Below the pieces are notes generated by a model. It searched no databases. It saw only the letters and a program-made list of their open reading frames with translations, and was not told where the DNA came from. Both the position numbers and the translations under genes were made by a program. Below are positions 53,788 through 63,162 of a DNA stretch of 64,000 nt, piece by piece; the first letter of the stretch is position 1, and each line of letters opens with the position of its first letter. The stretch comes from Rhodoferax sp. (lineage in GTDB: Bacteria; Pseudomonadota; Gammaproteobacteria; Burkholderiales; Burkholderiaceae_C), in contig JACKLK010000004.1 in NCBI GenBank assembly GCA_024236015.1, forward strand, positions 368,631 to 432,630, read 5' to 3'.

Positions 53788-54892
53788 ATGGACGCAGTAC
53801 ACATCAACCAGATCGGCACCCAACTCGAGGACCTGTCGGAGCGCACCCAAGAGTTACGGGGGTATCTTTGACTACGATGCCAAAGCCGAACGCCTGAGGA
53901 CGGTCAACGCCTCGCTGGAAGACCCCGCGGTCTGGAACGATCCCAAGAAAGCCCAGGAACTCGGGCGCGAGAAGAAGTCGCTCGACTCCGTGGTGTTGTC
54001 GCTGGGCCGGCTCACGACCGAGCTGGCCGACAACTCCGAGCTCTATGCGATGAGCAAGGACGAGGGTGACGAGGACAGCCTGCTGCAGATCGAGCGCGAC
54101 ACCGCCAAGCTGGCGGCGGAAATCGAGAAACTCGAGTTCCTGCGCATGTTCAACAAGCCGGCCGACCCGCTGAACTGCTTCATCGACATCCAGGCCGGCG
54201 CCGGCGGCACCGAGGCCTGCGACTGGGCCAGCATGCTGCTGCGCCAGTACCTGCGCTACGCCGAACGCAAGGGTTTTTCGACCACCATCGAGGACGAGTC
54301 CCCCGGCGACACCGCCGGCATCAAGGGCGCGACGATCAAGGTCGAGGGCGAATACGCGTTCGGCCTGCTGCGCACCGAGACCGGCGTGCACCGCCTGGTG
54401 CGCAAGTCGCCGTTCGACTCCTCGGGCGGTCGCCACACCAGCTTTGCCAGCGTGTTCGTCTACCCGGAGATCGACGACTCGATCGAGATCGAGATCAACC
54501 CGGCCGACGTGCGCACCGACACCTACCGCGCCAGCGGCGCGGGCGGCCAGCACATCAACAAGACCGACTCGGCGGTGCGGCTCACGCACATCCCCACCGG
54601 CATCGTCGTGCAGTGCCAGGACGGCCGCAGCCAGCACAGCAACCGCGACGTGGCCTGGAAACGGCTGCGCTCCAAGCTGTACGACCATGAGTTGCGCAAG
54701 CAGCAGGAGGAGCAGCAAAAGCTCGAGGACACCAAGACCGACGTCGGCTGGGGCCACCAGATCCGCAGCTACGTGCTGGACAACAGCCGCATCAAGGACC
54801 TGCGCACCAACGTCGAGGTCTCGGCCACGCAGAAGGTGCTCGACGGCGACCTGGACGTGTTCATCGAAGCCTCGCTCAAGCAGGGCGTGTGA
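53788..54892 (+). CDS. prfB: Peptide chain release factor 2, programmed +1 frameshift
   Basis: RF2 reads UGA and UAA stop codons. The gene is in two frames: 53788-53868 (27 codons), then the in-frame TGA at 53869-53871 preceded by CTT, then continuation in the +1 frame from 53870 to 54892. The frameshift signal is intact: a Shine-Dalgarno-like GGGGG at 53858-53862, TAT, CTT TGA C. The joined product is 367 residues (E. coli 365). The anticodon-like SPF tripeptide (RKSPFDSSGG) and the GAGGQHINKTDSAVR catalytic loop are present. Low RF2 makes UGA decoding slow and favours shifting, so the gene self-regulates. Confidence 0.97.
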
Positions 54893-55563
54893 TGGTGCTG
54901 CCGGTCCAAGGCCTGATCTTCGACATGGACGGCACCATGATCGATTCGATGCCCTACCACGCGAAAAGCTGGGTCGCGTTCGCCCGGAACCACGGCATCG
55001 CCATCGACGTGGCCGAACTGCTGCGCCGCACCACCGGGCGCACCGGCGCCGAATGCATGGAGCTGCTGTTCGGCCGCGCCATGGAGCCGCAGGAGTGCTG
55101 GGCGCTGATCCACCAGAAGGAAGAGATCTACCGCGAGCTGTTCGCGCCGGTGTTTGCCGAAGTGGCGGGCTTCAAGGCGTTCTTCGCCGATGCCCACCGG
55201 CGCGGGCTGCGCCTGGGCGTGGGCACGGCCGGCGACAAGCACAACATCGCATTTGCGATGCAGCACCTGAAGATGGATCCGCTGCCCCATGCCATGGTGG
55301 GCGGCGACGAAGGCCTGCCGGGCAAACCCGAGCCGGCGATCTTTCTCGAGGCGGCGCGGCGCATCGGCGCCGACCCGCAGGCCTGCATCGTGTTCGAGGA
55401 CGCACCGTTCGGCATCGAGGCGGCGCGTCGCGCCGGCATGCGGGCGGTGGCGGTGTGCACCAGCCACCGCGCCGAAGAACTCGCCGGAGAGCATGTCATC
55501 GCGCATATCGACAGCTACCACGACCTGATGAAAAACAACTTTCTGGAGACATTGCATGCCTGA
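54892..55563 (+). CDS. HAD-superfamily hydrolase (subfamily IA)
   Basis: 223 residues from ATG 54892, which overlaps the prfB stop by one base. HAD motif I DMDGT gives nucleophile Asp11 and Asp13; motif II is in GVGTAGD near 105; motif III Lys in GLPGKPEPA near 145; motif IV FEDAPFGIEAAR near 165. A cap domain lies between motifs I and II. Relatives are beta-phosphoglucomutases, phosphoglycolate phosphatases and sugar phosphatases. The substrate is not evident. Overlaps pepN by eight bases. Confidence 0.87.
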   Translation: MVLPVQGLIFDMDGTMIDSMPYHAKSWVAFARNHGIAIDVAELLRRTTGRTGAECMELLFGRAMEPQECWALIHQKEEIYRELFAPVFAEVAGFKAFFADAHRRGLRLGVGTAGDKHNIAFAMQHLKMDPLPHAMVGGDEGLPGKPEPAIFLEAARRIGADPQACIVFEDAPFGIEAARRAGMRAVAVCTSHRAEELAGEHVIAHIDSYHDLMKNNFLETLHA

Positions 55564-58270
55564 GACCCGTGATGACCAAGGCCCTGCAGTCAGCGTCCAG
55601 CGCGCCGACTACACCGCGCCCGCCTTCTGGATCGACACCGTCGACCTGACCTTCGACCTCGACCCGGCCAAGACCCGGGTGCTCAACAAGATGCGGCTGC
55701 GCCGCAACCCCGACGTGCCGGTGCAGCCGCTGCGCCTGGACGGCGACGAGCTCAACCTGTCGCGGGTGCTGGTCAACGGCGCCAGCGCCTCGTTCAAGAT
55801 CGACGGCGGCAAGCTGGTGCTCGACAACCTGCCCGCGGCCGACGCCGGCGCCTTCGAGCTCGAGATCTTCACCACCTGCGCGCCGGCCAAGAACACCAAG
55901 CTGATGGGCCTGTACGTCAGCAACGACTCGTTCTTCACGCAGTGCGAGGCCGAGGGTTTCCGGCGCATCACCTATTTCCTGGACCGCCCGGACGTGATGG
56001 CCACCTATACCGTGACGCTGCGCGCCAACAAGGCCGCCTACCCGGTGCTGCTGTCCAACGGCAACCTGGTCGACAGCGGCGATCTCACCGGCGACGGCAA
56101 CGCCGGCCGGCATTTCGCGCGCTGGGTCGACCCGCACCGCAAGCCGTGTTACCTGTTCGCGCTGGTGGCCGGCCAGCTGGAGTCGCGCCAGCAACGCATC
56201 ACCTCGCGCGCCGGCAAGGAACACCTGCTGGAGATCTACGTGCGCCGCGGCGACCTGGGCAAGACCGACCACGCGATGGAATCCCTGATGGCCTCCATCG
56301 TCTGGGACGAGGCGCGGTTCGGCCTGCCGCTGGACCTGGAGCGTTTCATGATCGTCGCCACCAGCGACTTCAACATGGGCGCGATGGAGAACAAGGGCCT
56401 GAACATCTTCAACACGAAATACGTGCTGGCGACCCAGGCCACGGCCACCGACACCGACTTCTCGGGCATCGAGTCGGTCGTCGGCCACGAGTATTTCCAC
56501 AACTGGACCGGCAACCGCGTGACCTGCCGCGACTGGTTCCAGCTCAGCCTCAAGGAAGGCCTGACGGTGTTCCGCGACCAGGAGTTCTCGCAGGACCTGT
56601 GCGCCGACGCGTCGGCCCGCGCCGTCAAGCGCATCGACGACGTGCGCGTGTTGCGCACCGCGCAGTTCCCCGAGGACGCCGGCCCGATGGCGCACCCGGT
56701 GCGGCCCGACAGCTATGTCGAGATCAACAACTTCTACACCGTCACCGTCTACGAAAAAGGCGCCGAGGTCGTGCGCATGATGCAGACCCTGGTCGGGCGC
56801 GCCGGCTTCGCCAAGGGCATGCAGCTGTATTTCGAGCGCCACGACGGCCAGGCCGTGACCTGCGACGACTTCGCCCAGGCCCAGGCCGATGCCAACCCCG
56901 CCTCCGACCTGGCCCGGTTGCTGCCGCAGTTCAAGCGCTGGTACAGCCAGGCCGGCACGCCTCAGGTCAAGGCGGTCGGCCGCTACGATGCCGACGCCGG
57001 CAGCTATACGCTCACGTTCACGCAAAGCTGCAAGCCCACACCCGGCCAGGGCGACAAGTTGCCGTTCGTGATCCCGGTCGCGCTCGGACTCGTCGGCCCG
57101 CAGGGCGACGACCTGCCGCTGCAGCTGGCCGACGAAGCGGCGCCGACCATGGTGCCGCGCACCCTGGTGCTCAGCGAGACCGAGCAGTCCTTCACCTTCG
57201 TCAACGTCGCGGCCGAACCGGTGCCGTCCATCCTGCGCGGCTTCAGCGCGCCGGTGGTGCTGGCGTTCGACTACAGCGACGCGCAGCTGCTGCATCTGCT
57301 GGCCCACGACAGCGACCCGTTCAACCGCTGGGAAGCCGGCCAGCGCCTGGCGATGCGCTGCGCACTGGCCGCGCTCGCGCAACCGGCCGACGGGCCGGCC
57401 GTCGCCGACGTGTTGACGCCGCAATACCTGGACGCGATGCGCGGCATCCTGCGCCACGACGGCCTGGACGCGGCCTTCAAGGAGCTGGCGCTGACACTGC
57501 CGTCCGAAGGCTACATCGCCGACCAGCTCGCGGTGGTCGACCCGCAGCAGATCCACGCGGTACGCGAGTCGATGCGGCTGCAGCTGGCCACGGCACTGGC
57601 CGACGACTGGCAACAGGCCTGGGAGGCCAACCGCGACACCGGCGCCTACCGCCCCGACCCGCTGTCCAGCGGCAGGCGTGCGCTGGCCGGCATGGCCTTG
57701 TCGATGTTGTGCCTGGGCGCCGACAACGACATGTGGCCCGGCAAGGCCTTCGAGCGCTTCAAGCAGGCCGGCAACATGACCGACCGCTTGCACGCCCTGT
57801 CGGCGCTGGTGGGTTGTGCGCATCCGCTGGCGGGCGAGGCCTTGAACCGCTTCCACGCCATGTTCAAGGGCGACGAGCTGGTGCTCGACAAGTGGTTCGC
57901 TCTGCAGGCCGGCGCCAGCGACCGCGACGGCCACATCCTGCCGCTGGTAACAAAGTTGATGTCGCACCCCGACTTCCACCTGAAGAACCCGAACCGGGCG
58001 CGCAGCCTGCTGTTCGCGTATTGCAACGGCAATGCGGCCGCATTCCACCGCAAGGATGCGGCGGGGTATCAGTTCTGGAGCGTGCGCGTGCTCGAGATCG
58101 ACGCCTTCAACCCGCAGCTGGCCGCCCGGCTGGCGCGCGCCCTGGACCGCTGGAGCCGCCTGGCCGAACCCTACCGCAGCGCGGCCCGCGAAGCCATCGC
58201 CAAGGTGGCCGCCAAGCCCGACCTGAGCAACGACGTGCGCGAGGTGGTCAGCCGCGCGCTGGCCGACTGA
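55556..58270 (+). CDS. pepN: Aminopeptidase N
   Basis: 904-residue M1 zinc metallopeptidase that removes N-terminal residues from peptides. The exopeptidase motif GAMENKG is near 277 and the zinc motif HEYFHNWTGNR at 311-321 (HExxH, then Glu 18 residues on in LKEGLTVF). The DUF3458 Ig-like and C-terminal helical domains extend to the end, giving the E. coli PepN architecture (870). The start overlaps the HAD stop; fbp follows 13 bases after its stop, and the pepN-fbp order is a Burkholderiales trait. Confidence 0.96.
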   Translation: MPETRDDQGPAVSVQRADYTAPAFWIDTVDLTFDLDPAKTRVLNKMRLRRNPDVPVQPLRLDGDELNLSRVLVNGASASFKIDGGKLVLDNLPAADAGAFELEIFTTCAPAKNTKLMGLYVSNDSFFTQCEAEGFRRITYFLDRPDVMATYTVTLRANKAAYPVLLSNGNLVDSGDLTGDGNAGRHFARWVDPHRKPCYLFALVAGQLESRQQRITSRAGKEHLLEIYVRRGDLGKTDHAMESLMASIVWDEARFGLPLDLERFMIVATSDFNMGAMENKGLNIFNTKYVLATQATATDTDFSGIESVVGHEYFHNWTGNRVTCRDWFQLSLKEGLTVFRDQEFSQDLCADASARAVKRIDDVRVLRTAQFPEDAGPMAHPVRPDSYVEINNFYTVTVYEKGAEVVRMMQTLVGRAGFAKGMQLYFERHDGQAVTCDDFAQAQADANPASDLARLLPQFKRWYSQAGTPQVKAVGRYDADAGSYTLTFTQSCKPTPGQGDKLPFVIPVALGLVGPQGDDLPLQLADEAAPTMVPRTLVLSETEQSFTFVNVAAEPVPSILRGFSAPVVLAFDYSDAQLLHLLAHDSDPFNRWEAGQRLAMRCALAALAQPADGPAVADVLTPQYLDAMRGILRHDGLDAAFKELALTLPSEGYIADQLAVVDPQQIHAVRESMRLQLATALADDWQQAWEANRDTGAYRPDPLSSGRRALAGMALSMLCLGADNDMWPGKAFERFKQAGNMTDRLHALSALVGCAHPLAGEALNRFHAMFKGDELVLDKWFALQAGASDRDGHILPLVTKLMSHPDFHLKNPNRARSLLFAYCNGNAAAFHRKDAAGYQFWSVRVLEIDAFNPQLAARLARALDRWSRLAEPYRSAAREAIAKVAAKPDLSNDVREVVSRALAD

Positions 58271-58283
58271 ACACACGCACACC

Positions 58284-59336
58284 ATGGCAACGAACAACAA
58301 GATTTCCCTGACGCGTTACCTGGTCGAGCACCAGCGCGTGCACAACCTGATCCCGTCCGACCTGCGGCTGCTGCTCGAGGTCGTCGCACGCGCCTGCAAG
58401 GGTATCAGCCAGGCCGTCAACAAGGGAGCGCTGGGCGGCGTGCTCGGCGCGGCCAAGACCGAGAACGTGCAGGGCGAGATCCAGAAGCAGCTCGACATCA
58501 TCGCCAACGAGGTGCTGATCGAGGCCAACGAATGGGGCGGCCACCTCGCGGCCATGGCCAGCGAGGAGATGGAAGGCATCTACGTCGTGCCGCACCGGTA
58601 TCCGCAGGGCGAATACCTGCTGCTGTTCGACCCGCTCGACGGCTCGAGCAACGTCGACGTCAACGTCAGCATCGGCACCATCTTCAGCGTGTTGCGCAAG
58701 CCCGAAAACAACGGCGCGGGCGTGTCCGAGGCCGACTTCCTGCAACCCGGCAACAAGCAGGTGGCGGCCGGTTATTGCATCTACGGCCCGCAGACCACAC
58801 TGGTGCTGACCGTCGGCGACGGCGTGGCCATGTTCACGCTCGACCGCGAACAGGGCTCCTTCGTGCTCACCCAGGAGCGGCTGACCGTTCCGGCCGACAC
58901 CAAGGAATTCGCGATCAACATGAGCAACATGCGGCACTGGGACGCACCGGTGAAGCGCTACATCGACGAATGCCTGCAAGGGGTGGAAGGCCCGCGCGGC
59001 AAGGACTTCAACATGCGCTGGATCGCCAGCATGGTGGCCGACGTGCACCGCATCCTGACGCGCGGCGGCATCTTCCTGTACCCCTGGGACAAGCGCGAAC
59101 CCGGCAAGCCCGGCAAGCTGCGCCTGATGTACGAGGCCAACCCCATGGGCTGGCTGGTCGAACAGGCCGGCGGCGCCGCGAGCACCGGAACACAACGCAT
59201 CCTCGACGTGTTGCCGACCCAGTTGCACCAGCGCGTCAGCGTCATCCTGGGCAGCCGGAACGAAGTGGAACACGTCGTCGCGCTGCATGCGGCCGCCGCC
59301 ACCACCGACGCCGAACCGGCGACACGCGCTGGCTAA
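58284..59336 (+). CDS. fbp: Fructose-1,6-bisphosphatase class 1
   Basis: 350 residues. Gluconeogenic enzyme hydrolysing fructose 1,6-bisphosphate. The metal and phosphate motif DPLDGSSN is at 116-123, and NMSNMRHWD and the KLRLMYEANPM segment near 280 are typical of class 1 enzymes. E. coli Fbp is 332. The C-terminal tail after about residue 335 is Ala-rich. It is cotranscribed with pepN. Confidence 0.96.
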   Translation: MATNNKISLTRYLVEHQRVHNLIPSDLRLLLEVVARACKGISQAVNKGALGGVLGAAKTENVQGEIQKQLDIIANEVLIEANEWGGHLAAMASEEMEGIYVVPHRYPQGEYLLLFDPLDGSSNVDVNVSIGTIFSVLRKPENNGAGVSEADFLQPGNKQVAAGYCIYGPQTTLVLTVGDGVAMFTLDREQGSFVLTQERLTVPADTKEFAINMSNMRHWDAPVKRYIDECLQGVEGPRGKDFNMRWIASMVADVHRILTRGGIFLYPWDKREPGKPGKLRLMYEANPMGWLVEQAGGAASTGTQRILDVLPTQLHQRVSVILGSRNEVEHVVALHAAAATTDAEPATRAG

Positions 59337-59379
59337 CGCAGACGCCACGCCGCAAGCACCACCACCGCCGCCACAGCCG

Positions 59380-59994
59380 ATGGCGGTGGTTGCGACGACC
59401 GTCACCACCGATCGCGGCAGCGCCTGGATGCGGCGCCTGCTCGGCCTGTTCGGCTGGCGCGTGTGTTACCACGGCACGCCGCCGGGCTGCGGCGTCATCG
59501 TGGCCTATCCACACACGTCGAACTGGGATTTCGTCGTCGGCATCGTTGCCAAATGGTCCATCGGCATCCCGGTGGCCTTCCTGGGCAAGGACAGCCTGTT
59601 CCGCGCGCCGGTGCTGGGCCGCTTCATGCGCTGGTGCGGCGGCATCCCGGTGCGGCGCAACAGTGCCAACGGCGTCATCGCCGACATGGCCCGCCGACTG
59701 CAGTCGGAAACGGAGCGCGGCGCGCGCTGGTGGCTGGTCATCGCCCCCGAAGGCACGCGCAAGGCCGGCGACGGCTGGCGCTCGGGCTTCTACCACATTG
59801 CCTGCACCGCCCGGGTGCCTATCGGCCTGGCGTATTTCAACTTCCAGCGGCGCGAGATCGGCGTCACCACCTTTTTGATGCCCAGCGGCGACATCCAGGC
59901 GGACCTGCGGCAGATCGAATGCTGGTATGCCGAACATGCGGTGGGCCGGTATCCGGCGCTGGCGGCACCGGTACGGGTCCAGGCGCGGCGCTGA
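59380..59994 (+). CDS. PlsC-like acyltransferase
   Basis: 204 residues from the ATG at 59380; a longer in-frame ORF begins at 59287 inside fbp, and its Pro-rich start is doubtful. The HxxxxD catalytic motif is HTSNWD at 45-50, followed by a GGIPVRR block near 88 and APEGTRK near 124, the four-block pattern of 1-acyl-glycerol-3-phosphate acyltransferases. Short members without an N-terminal helix are common in betaproteobacteria, and their acceptor is uncertain. It follows fbp by 43 bases. Confidence 0.82.
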   Translation: MAVVATTVTTDRGSAWMRRLLGLFGWRVCYHGTPPGCGVIVAYPHTSNWDFVVGIVAKWSIGIPVAFLGKDSLFRAPVLGRFMRWCGGIPVRRNSANGVIADMARRLQSETERGARWWLVIAPEGTRKAGDGWRSGFYHIACTARVPIGLAYFNFQRREIGVTTFLMPSGDIQADLRQIECWYAEHAVGRYPALAAPVRVQARR

Positions 59995-60107
59995 GACGGC
60001 CACCCAGTGCGGCGCCCGCCGTCGCTGGCACGGCGGGTCTGGCGCATGCCGTACGATCACGCTTCCCACGAAGCCAACGCCTGCCTTGCGGCCAGGCCTT
60101 CATCGCC

Positions 60108-60785
60108 ATGCGGATTCTTCTGGTCGAGGACGACGCCATACTGGCCGACGCGCTGTCGCGCGCGCTGGTGCAGTCCGCCTATGCGGTGGACGTGGTCAGC
60201 GACGGCGCGCAGGCTGACCATGTGCTGGCGCTGGACATCTACGACCTGGCCATCCTCGACATCGGCCTGCCCGGACTGAGCGGCCTGGACCTGCTGCGCC
60301 GCCTGCGTGCGCGCAAGTCGGCGTTGCCGGTCCTGATGTTGACCGCCTTCGACACGCTGGCCGACCGGGTACGCGGCCTGGACCTGGGCGCAGATGACTA
60401 CCTGGCCAAGCCCTTCGACCTGCCCGAGCTCGAGGCGCGCGTGCGCGCGCTGATCCGGCGCGCCAGCAGCAACCCGACGCCATCGCTGATGCACGGAAAA
60501 CTGCGCCTGGACACTGCGGGCCGGCGCGTCTACTACGACGAGCAGCCGGTGGACCTGTCGGCGCGCGAGTTCGCGGTGCTCGAGCTGCTGCTGCTGCGCG
60601 AGGGGCGCGTCGTGAGCAAGGAACACATGGTCAACCACCTGTACGGCTGGGGCGACGAGGTCGGCGCCAACGCCATCGAGGTCTACATCTACCGCATCCG
60701 CAAGAAACTCGAAGGCCGTGGCTTCGAGATCCGCACCGTGCGCGGCATGGGCTACCTGCTGGAGCGCGACGGTGGCCCGGGCTGA
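60108..60785 (+). CDS. OmpR-family response regulator (TctD/QseB-like)
   Basis: 225 residues. The receiver domain has the phosphoacceptor Asp51 (LAILDIGLPG), acidic pair Glu7-Asp8-Asp9 (VEDD) and the switch Lys in LAKPFDLPEL near 102. A winged helix DNA-binding domain begins at about 125 and ends RTVRGMGYLLE. It overlaps the histidine kinase start by 14 bases. The TctD subgroup regulates tricarboxylate transport, and the kinase partner has the TctE-type sensor, but no Tct genes are nearby. Confidence 0.92.
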   Translation: MRILLVEDDAILADALSRALVQSAYAVDVVSDGAQADHVLALDIYDLAILDIGLPGLSGLDLLRRLRARKSALPVLMLTAFDTLADRVRGLDLGADDYLAKPFDLPELEARVRALIRRASSNPTPSLMHGKLRLDTAGRRVYYDEQPVDLSAREFAVLELLLLREGRVVSKEHMVNHLYGWGDEVGANAIEVYIYRIRKKLEGRGFEIRTVRGMGYLLERDGGPG

Positions 60786-62175
60786 ACCGCGGCTGCAGAC
60801 CCAGCTGCTGGGCTGGCTGCTGCTGCCCCTGATGGCGCTGATGGTCGTCGACACCGCGGCCAGCTACTGGGCTGCGCTGCATTTCTCGAACCGCGCCCAC
60901 GACCGCTCGCTGCAGGAGATCGCACGCGAGGTGGCGCTGCATGTCAAGGCCAACGGCGCCGGACCCATGGTCGACATGACGCCGGCGGTGGAGCGGGTGC
61001 TGCTGGTCGACCAGGACGACCGGCTGTTCTACAGCGTGAAGCGGCGCGACGGCGTGCTGATCGGCGGCGATGCCGCACTGGCCGCGCCGGGGCCCGCCAC
61101 GGAGACGATCACGCCGGCCGCGCGGTTCGGCGACGCCATTTTGCACGGCGAGCCGGTGCGGCAGGTCGCGCTCTGGTTGCCGTACGACACGGCCGCGACC
61201 GCCGACCCGGTACTGGTGCAGGTGGCCGAGACGCGCAACCGGCGCCAGCGGCTGGCGCTGGAGATCCTGGCCAGCATCGTGCTGCCGCAGCTGCTGCTGA
61301 TCGTGCTGGCCGGCGCCGTGGTGTATGTCGGTGTCTCGCGCGGCCTGCTGCCGCTCAAGCGGCTGCGTACCGCGGTATCGAGCCGCTCGCACGTGGACCT
61401 GAGCCCAATCGAGCTCGACCGGGTGCCGGGCGAGGTCCGGCCGTTGGTGGATGACATCAATGCGCTGATGCTGCGCCTAGGCCAGACGCTGGACGTGCAG
61501 AACCGTTTCATCGCCGATGCCGCGCATCAGCTCAAAACGCCGGTCAGCGGCCTGAAGGCGCAGATCGAGATGGCACTGCGCGAGGACGACCCGGCCCGGG
61601 TGCGTCACGCGCTGGCCCAGCTGCACCTGGGCGCGGAGCGGCTGTCGCGCCTGGTGCGCCAGTTGCTGACGCTGGCGCGCAACGAACCCGGCGCCATCCA
61701 CACGGTGGACATGCAGCGCATCGACCTCAATGCGCTGGCGGTGGACGTGGCCATGCGCTGGGTGCCGGACGCGCTCAAGCGCGGCATCGACCTGGGTTTC
61801 GAGCCGGCGGCCGAGACGGTGACCATCGACGGCGACCCGGACCGGCTGCGCGAGCTGATCAACAACCTGGTCGACAACGCCGTGCGCTACAGCCGCGAGC
61901 AGGGCCGCGTGACCGTGGCCGTGGGCCGCACCGGCGACGGCCAGGCCCGACTGTCGATCAGCGACGACAGCCCGACCATTCCGGTGGACGAGCGCGAGCG
62001 CATCTTCGAGCGCTTCCACCGGCTGCTGGGCAGCCACGTCGACGGCAGCGGCCTGGGCCTGGCCATCGTCAGCGAGATCGCCGCATTGCACCAGGCGCGC
62101 ATCACGCTGGAGGACGACACCGACGGCATCGGCAACACCTTCAGCGTGGTGTTTCCGACCGCGGCCAGCCATTAG
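60772..62175 (+). CDS. TctE-like sensor histidine kinase with altered G1 box
   Basis: 467 residues from the GTG at 60772, supported by GGAG eight bases upstream and overlap with the regulator's end. Two helices (about 12-30 and 163-187) flank a short periplasmic 2CSK-N-type sensor region, followed by a HAMP-like segment, HisKA with His252 (ADAAHQLKTPVSG), N box NNLVDNAVRYS near 364, and a final GSGLGL at 425-430. The G1 box, normally DxGxG, reads DDSPT at 398-402: the Asp is kept but both Gly are gone. ATP binding may be weaker or altered. Confidence 0.88.
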   Translation: MARAEPRLQTQLLGWLLLPLMALMVVDTAASYWAALHFSNRAHDRSLQEIAREVALHVKANGAGPMVDMTPAVERVLLVDQDDRLFYSVKRRDGVLIGGDAALAAPGPATETITPAARFGDAILHGEPVRQVALWLPYDTAATADPVLVQVAETRNRRQRLALEILASIVLPQLLLIVLAGAVVYVGVSRGLLPLKRLRTAVSSRSHVDLSPIELDRVPGEVRPLVDDINALMLRLGQTLDVQNRFIADAAHQLKTPVSGLKAQIEMALREDDPARVRHALAQLHLGAERLSRLVRQLLTLARNEPGAIHTVDMQRIDLNALAVDVAMRWVPDALKRGIDLGFEPAAETVTIDGDPDRLRELINNLVDNAVRYSREQGRVTVAVGRTGDGQARLSISDDSPTIPVDERERIFERFHRLLGSHVDGSGLGLAIVSEIAALHQARITLEDDTDGIGNTFSVVFPTAASH

Positions 62176-62272
62176 TCGCCCACGCAATGCCGGCGCAAGC
62201 GCCGACGCGCGACCCGGCGCCGTGCGATTGACCGGCATGGCGCCCAGGAACGGACGCCGCTGCCACCGTAAG

Positions 62273-62312
62273 CGTGGCGACAGCAAACCGACATCGTGGC
62301 GACAGCCAACCG
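62273..62312 (+). repeat. Tandem direct repeat upstream of the terC gene
   Basis: CGTGGCGACAGCAAACCG (62273-62290) and CGTGGCGACAGCCAACCG (62295-62312) differ at one base and are spaced 22 bases apart, two helical turns. They resemble paired sites for an OmpR-type regulator and lie about 93-132 bases upstream of the TerC-family start, just after a two-component operon. Confidence 0.5.
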
Positions 62313-62404
62313 GCAGAAGGCCGTAAGCGCGACTGCTTAAGCTCGTTACATACGCGCGCCCACCCGGGCACCGCACATCGACCCACCAAGCAGAGGAGCA
62401 CCGG

Positions 62405-63106
62405 ATGGCCACCATCATGACGCCAGAATTCTGGCTGGCGTTGTCCCAGATCATCTTGATCAACATCGTTCTCAGCGGCGACAACGCCGTCGTCATCGCG
62501 CTGGCCAGCCGCTCGCTGCCGCCATCGCAGCAAAAAAAGGCGATCCTGTTCGGCAGCGTCGGCGCCATCGTGCTGCGCGTCGTGCTGACGTTCTTCGCGA
62601 TCTACCTGCTCAGCCTGCCCTACCTCAAGCTCGTGGGTGCCGCACTGCTGTTGTGGATCGGCATCGGCCTGCTGAGCGGCGACGACGAGGGCGGTGACCT
62701 CGAAGGCCACTCCAACCTGTTCGCCGCGATCAAGACCATCATCGTCGCCGACCTGGTGATGAGCCTGGACAACGTGATCGGCGTGGCCGCCGCTGCCAAG
62801 GGTGACATCGTGCTGCTCGTCGTCGGCCTGGTGATCAGCATCCCGCTGATCATCTACGGCAGCACCGTCATCCTCAAGCTGATGAACCGCTTCCCCATCA
62901 TCATCACGCTCGGCGCCGGCCTGCTCGGCTGGGTCGCCGGCGAGATGGCGTTCAGCGACCCGTCGATCGCGGGGTGGGCCGGCAGCCACCACGACCTGCA
63001 CCTGGTGCTGCCCGTCACCGGCGCGGTATTGGTCGTGGCGGTGGGCAAATGGATGGAAAGCCGCGCGTCGGCCCAACAGGCCGCGCTCGAAACCCGCGGC
63101 GCCTGA
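62405..63106 (+). CDS. TerC-family integral membrane protein (YjbE-like)
   Basis: 233 residues with AGAGGAG upstream. About seven helices are seen, and the two characteristic acidic membrane motifs LSGDNAVVIAL (near 23-33) and MSLDNVIGVAAA (near 119-130) carry the conserved Asp-Asn pairs. The TerC/YkoY/YjbE family exports metal ions, with Mn2+ exporters as its best-known bacterial members. A yybP-ykoY riboswitch often precedes such genes; I do not see its motifs in the 229-base gap. The next gene is a stress protein 56 bases on. Confidence 0.88.
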   Translation: MATIMTPEFWLALSQIILINIVLSGDNAVVIALASRSLPPSQQKKAILFGSVGAIVLRVVLTFFAIYLLSLPYLKLVGAALLLWIGIGLLSGDDEGGDLEGHSNLFAAIKTIIVADLVMSLDNVIGVAAAAKGDIVLLVVGLVISIPLIIYGSTVILKLMNRFPIIITLGAGLLGWVAGEMAFSDPSIAGWAGSHHDLHLVLPVTGAVLVVAVGKWMESRASAQQAALETRGA

Positions 63107-63162
63107 CGACACCACCGACACCATCATTCCACGCACGCCACGAACCCGAGGAAACCACCACC

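Noticed and set aside
55496..58300. 934-codon open frame on the minus strand opposite pepN
   Set aside because: It is the antisense shadow of a certain gene in GC-rich DNA; its product is His/Gln/Arg-rich low-complexity sequence without domains.
62176..62404. Possible yybP-ykoY manganese riboswitch before the TerC-family gene
   Set aside because: The conserved motifs were not found; the gap instead holds direct repeats.
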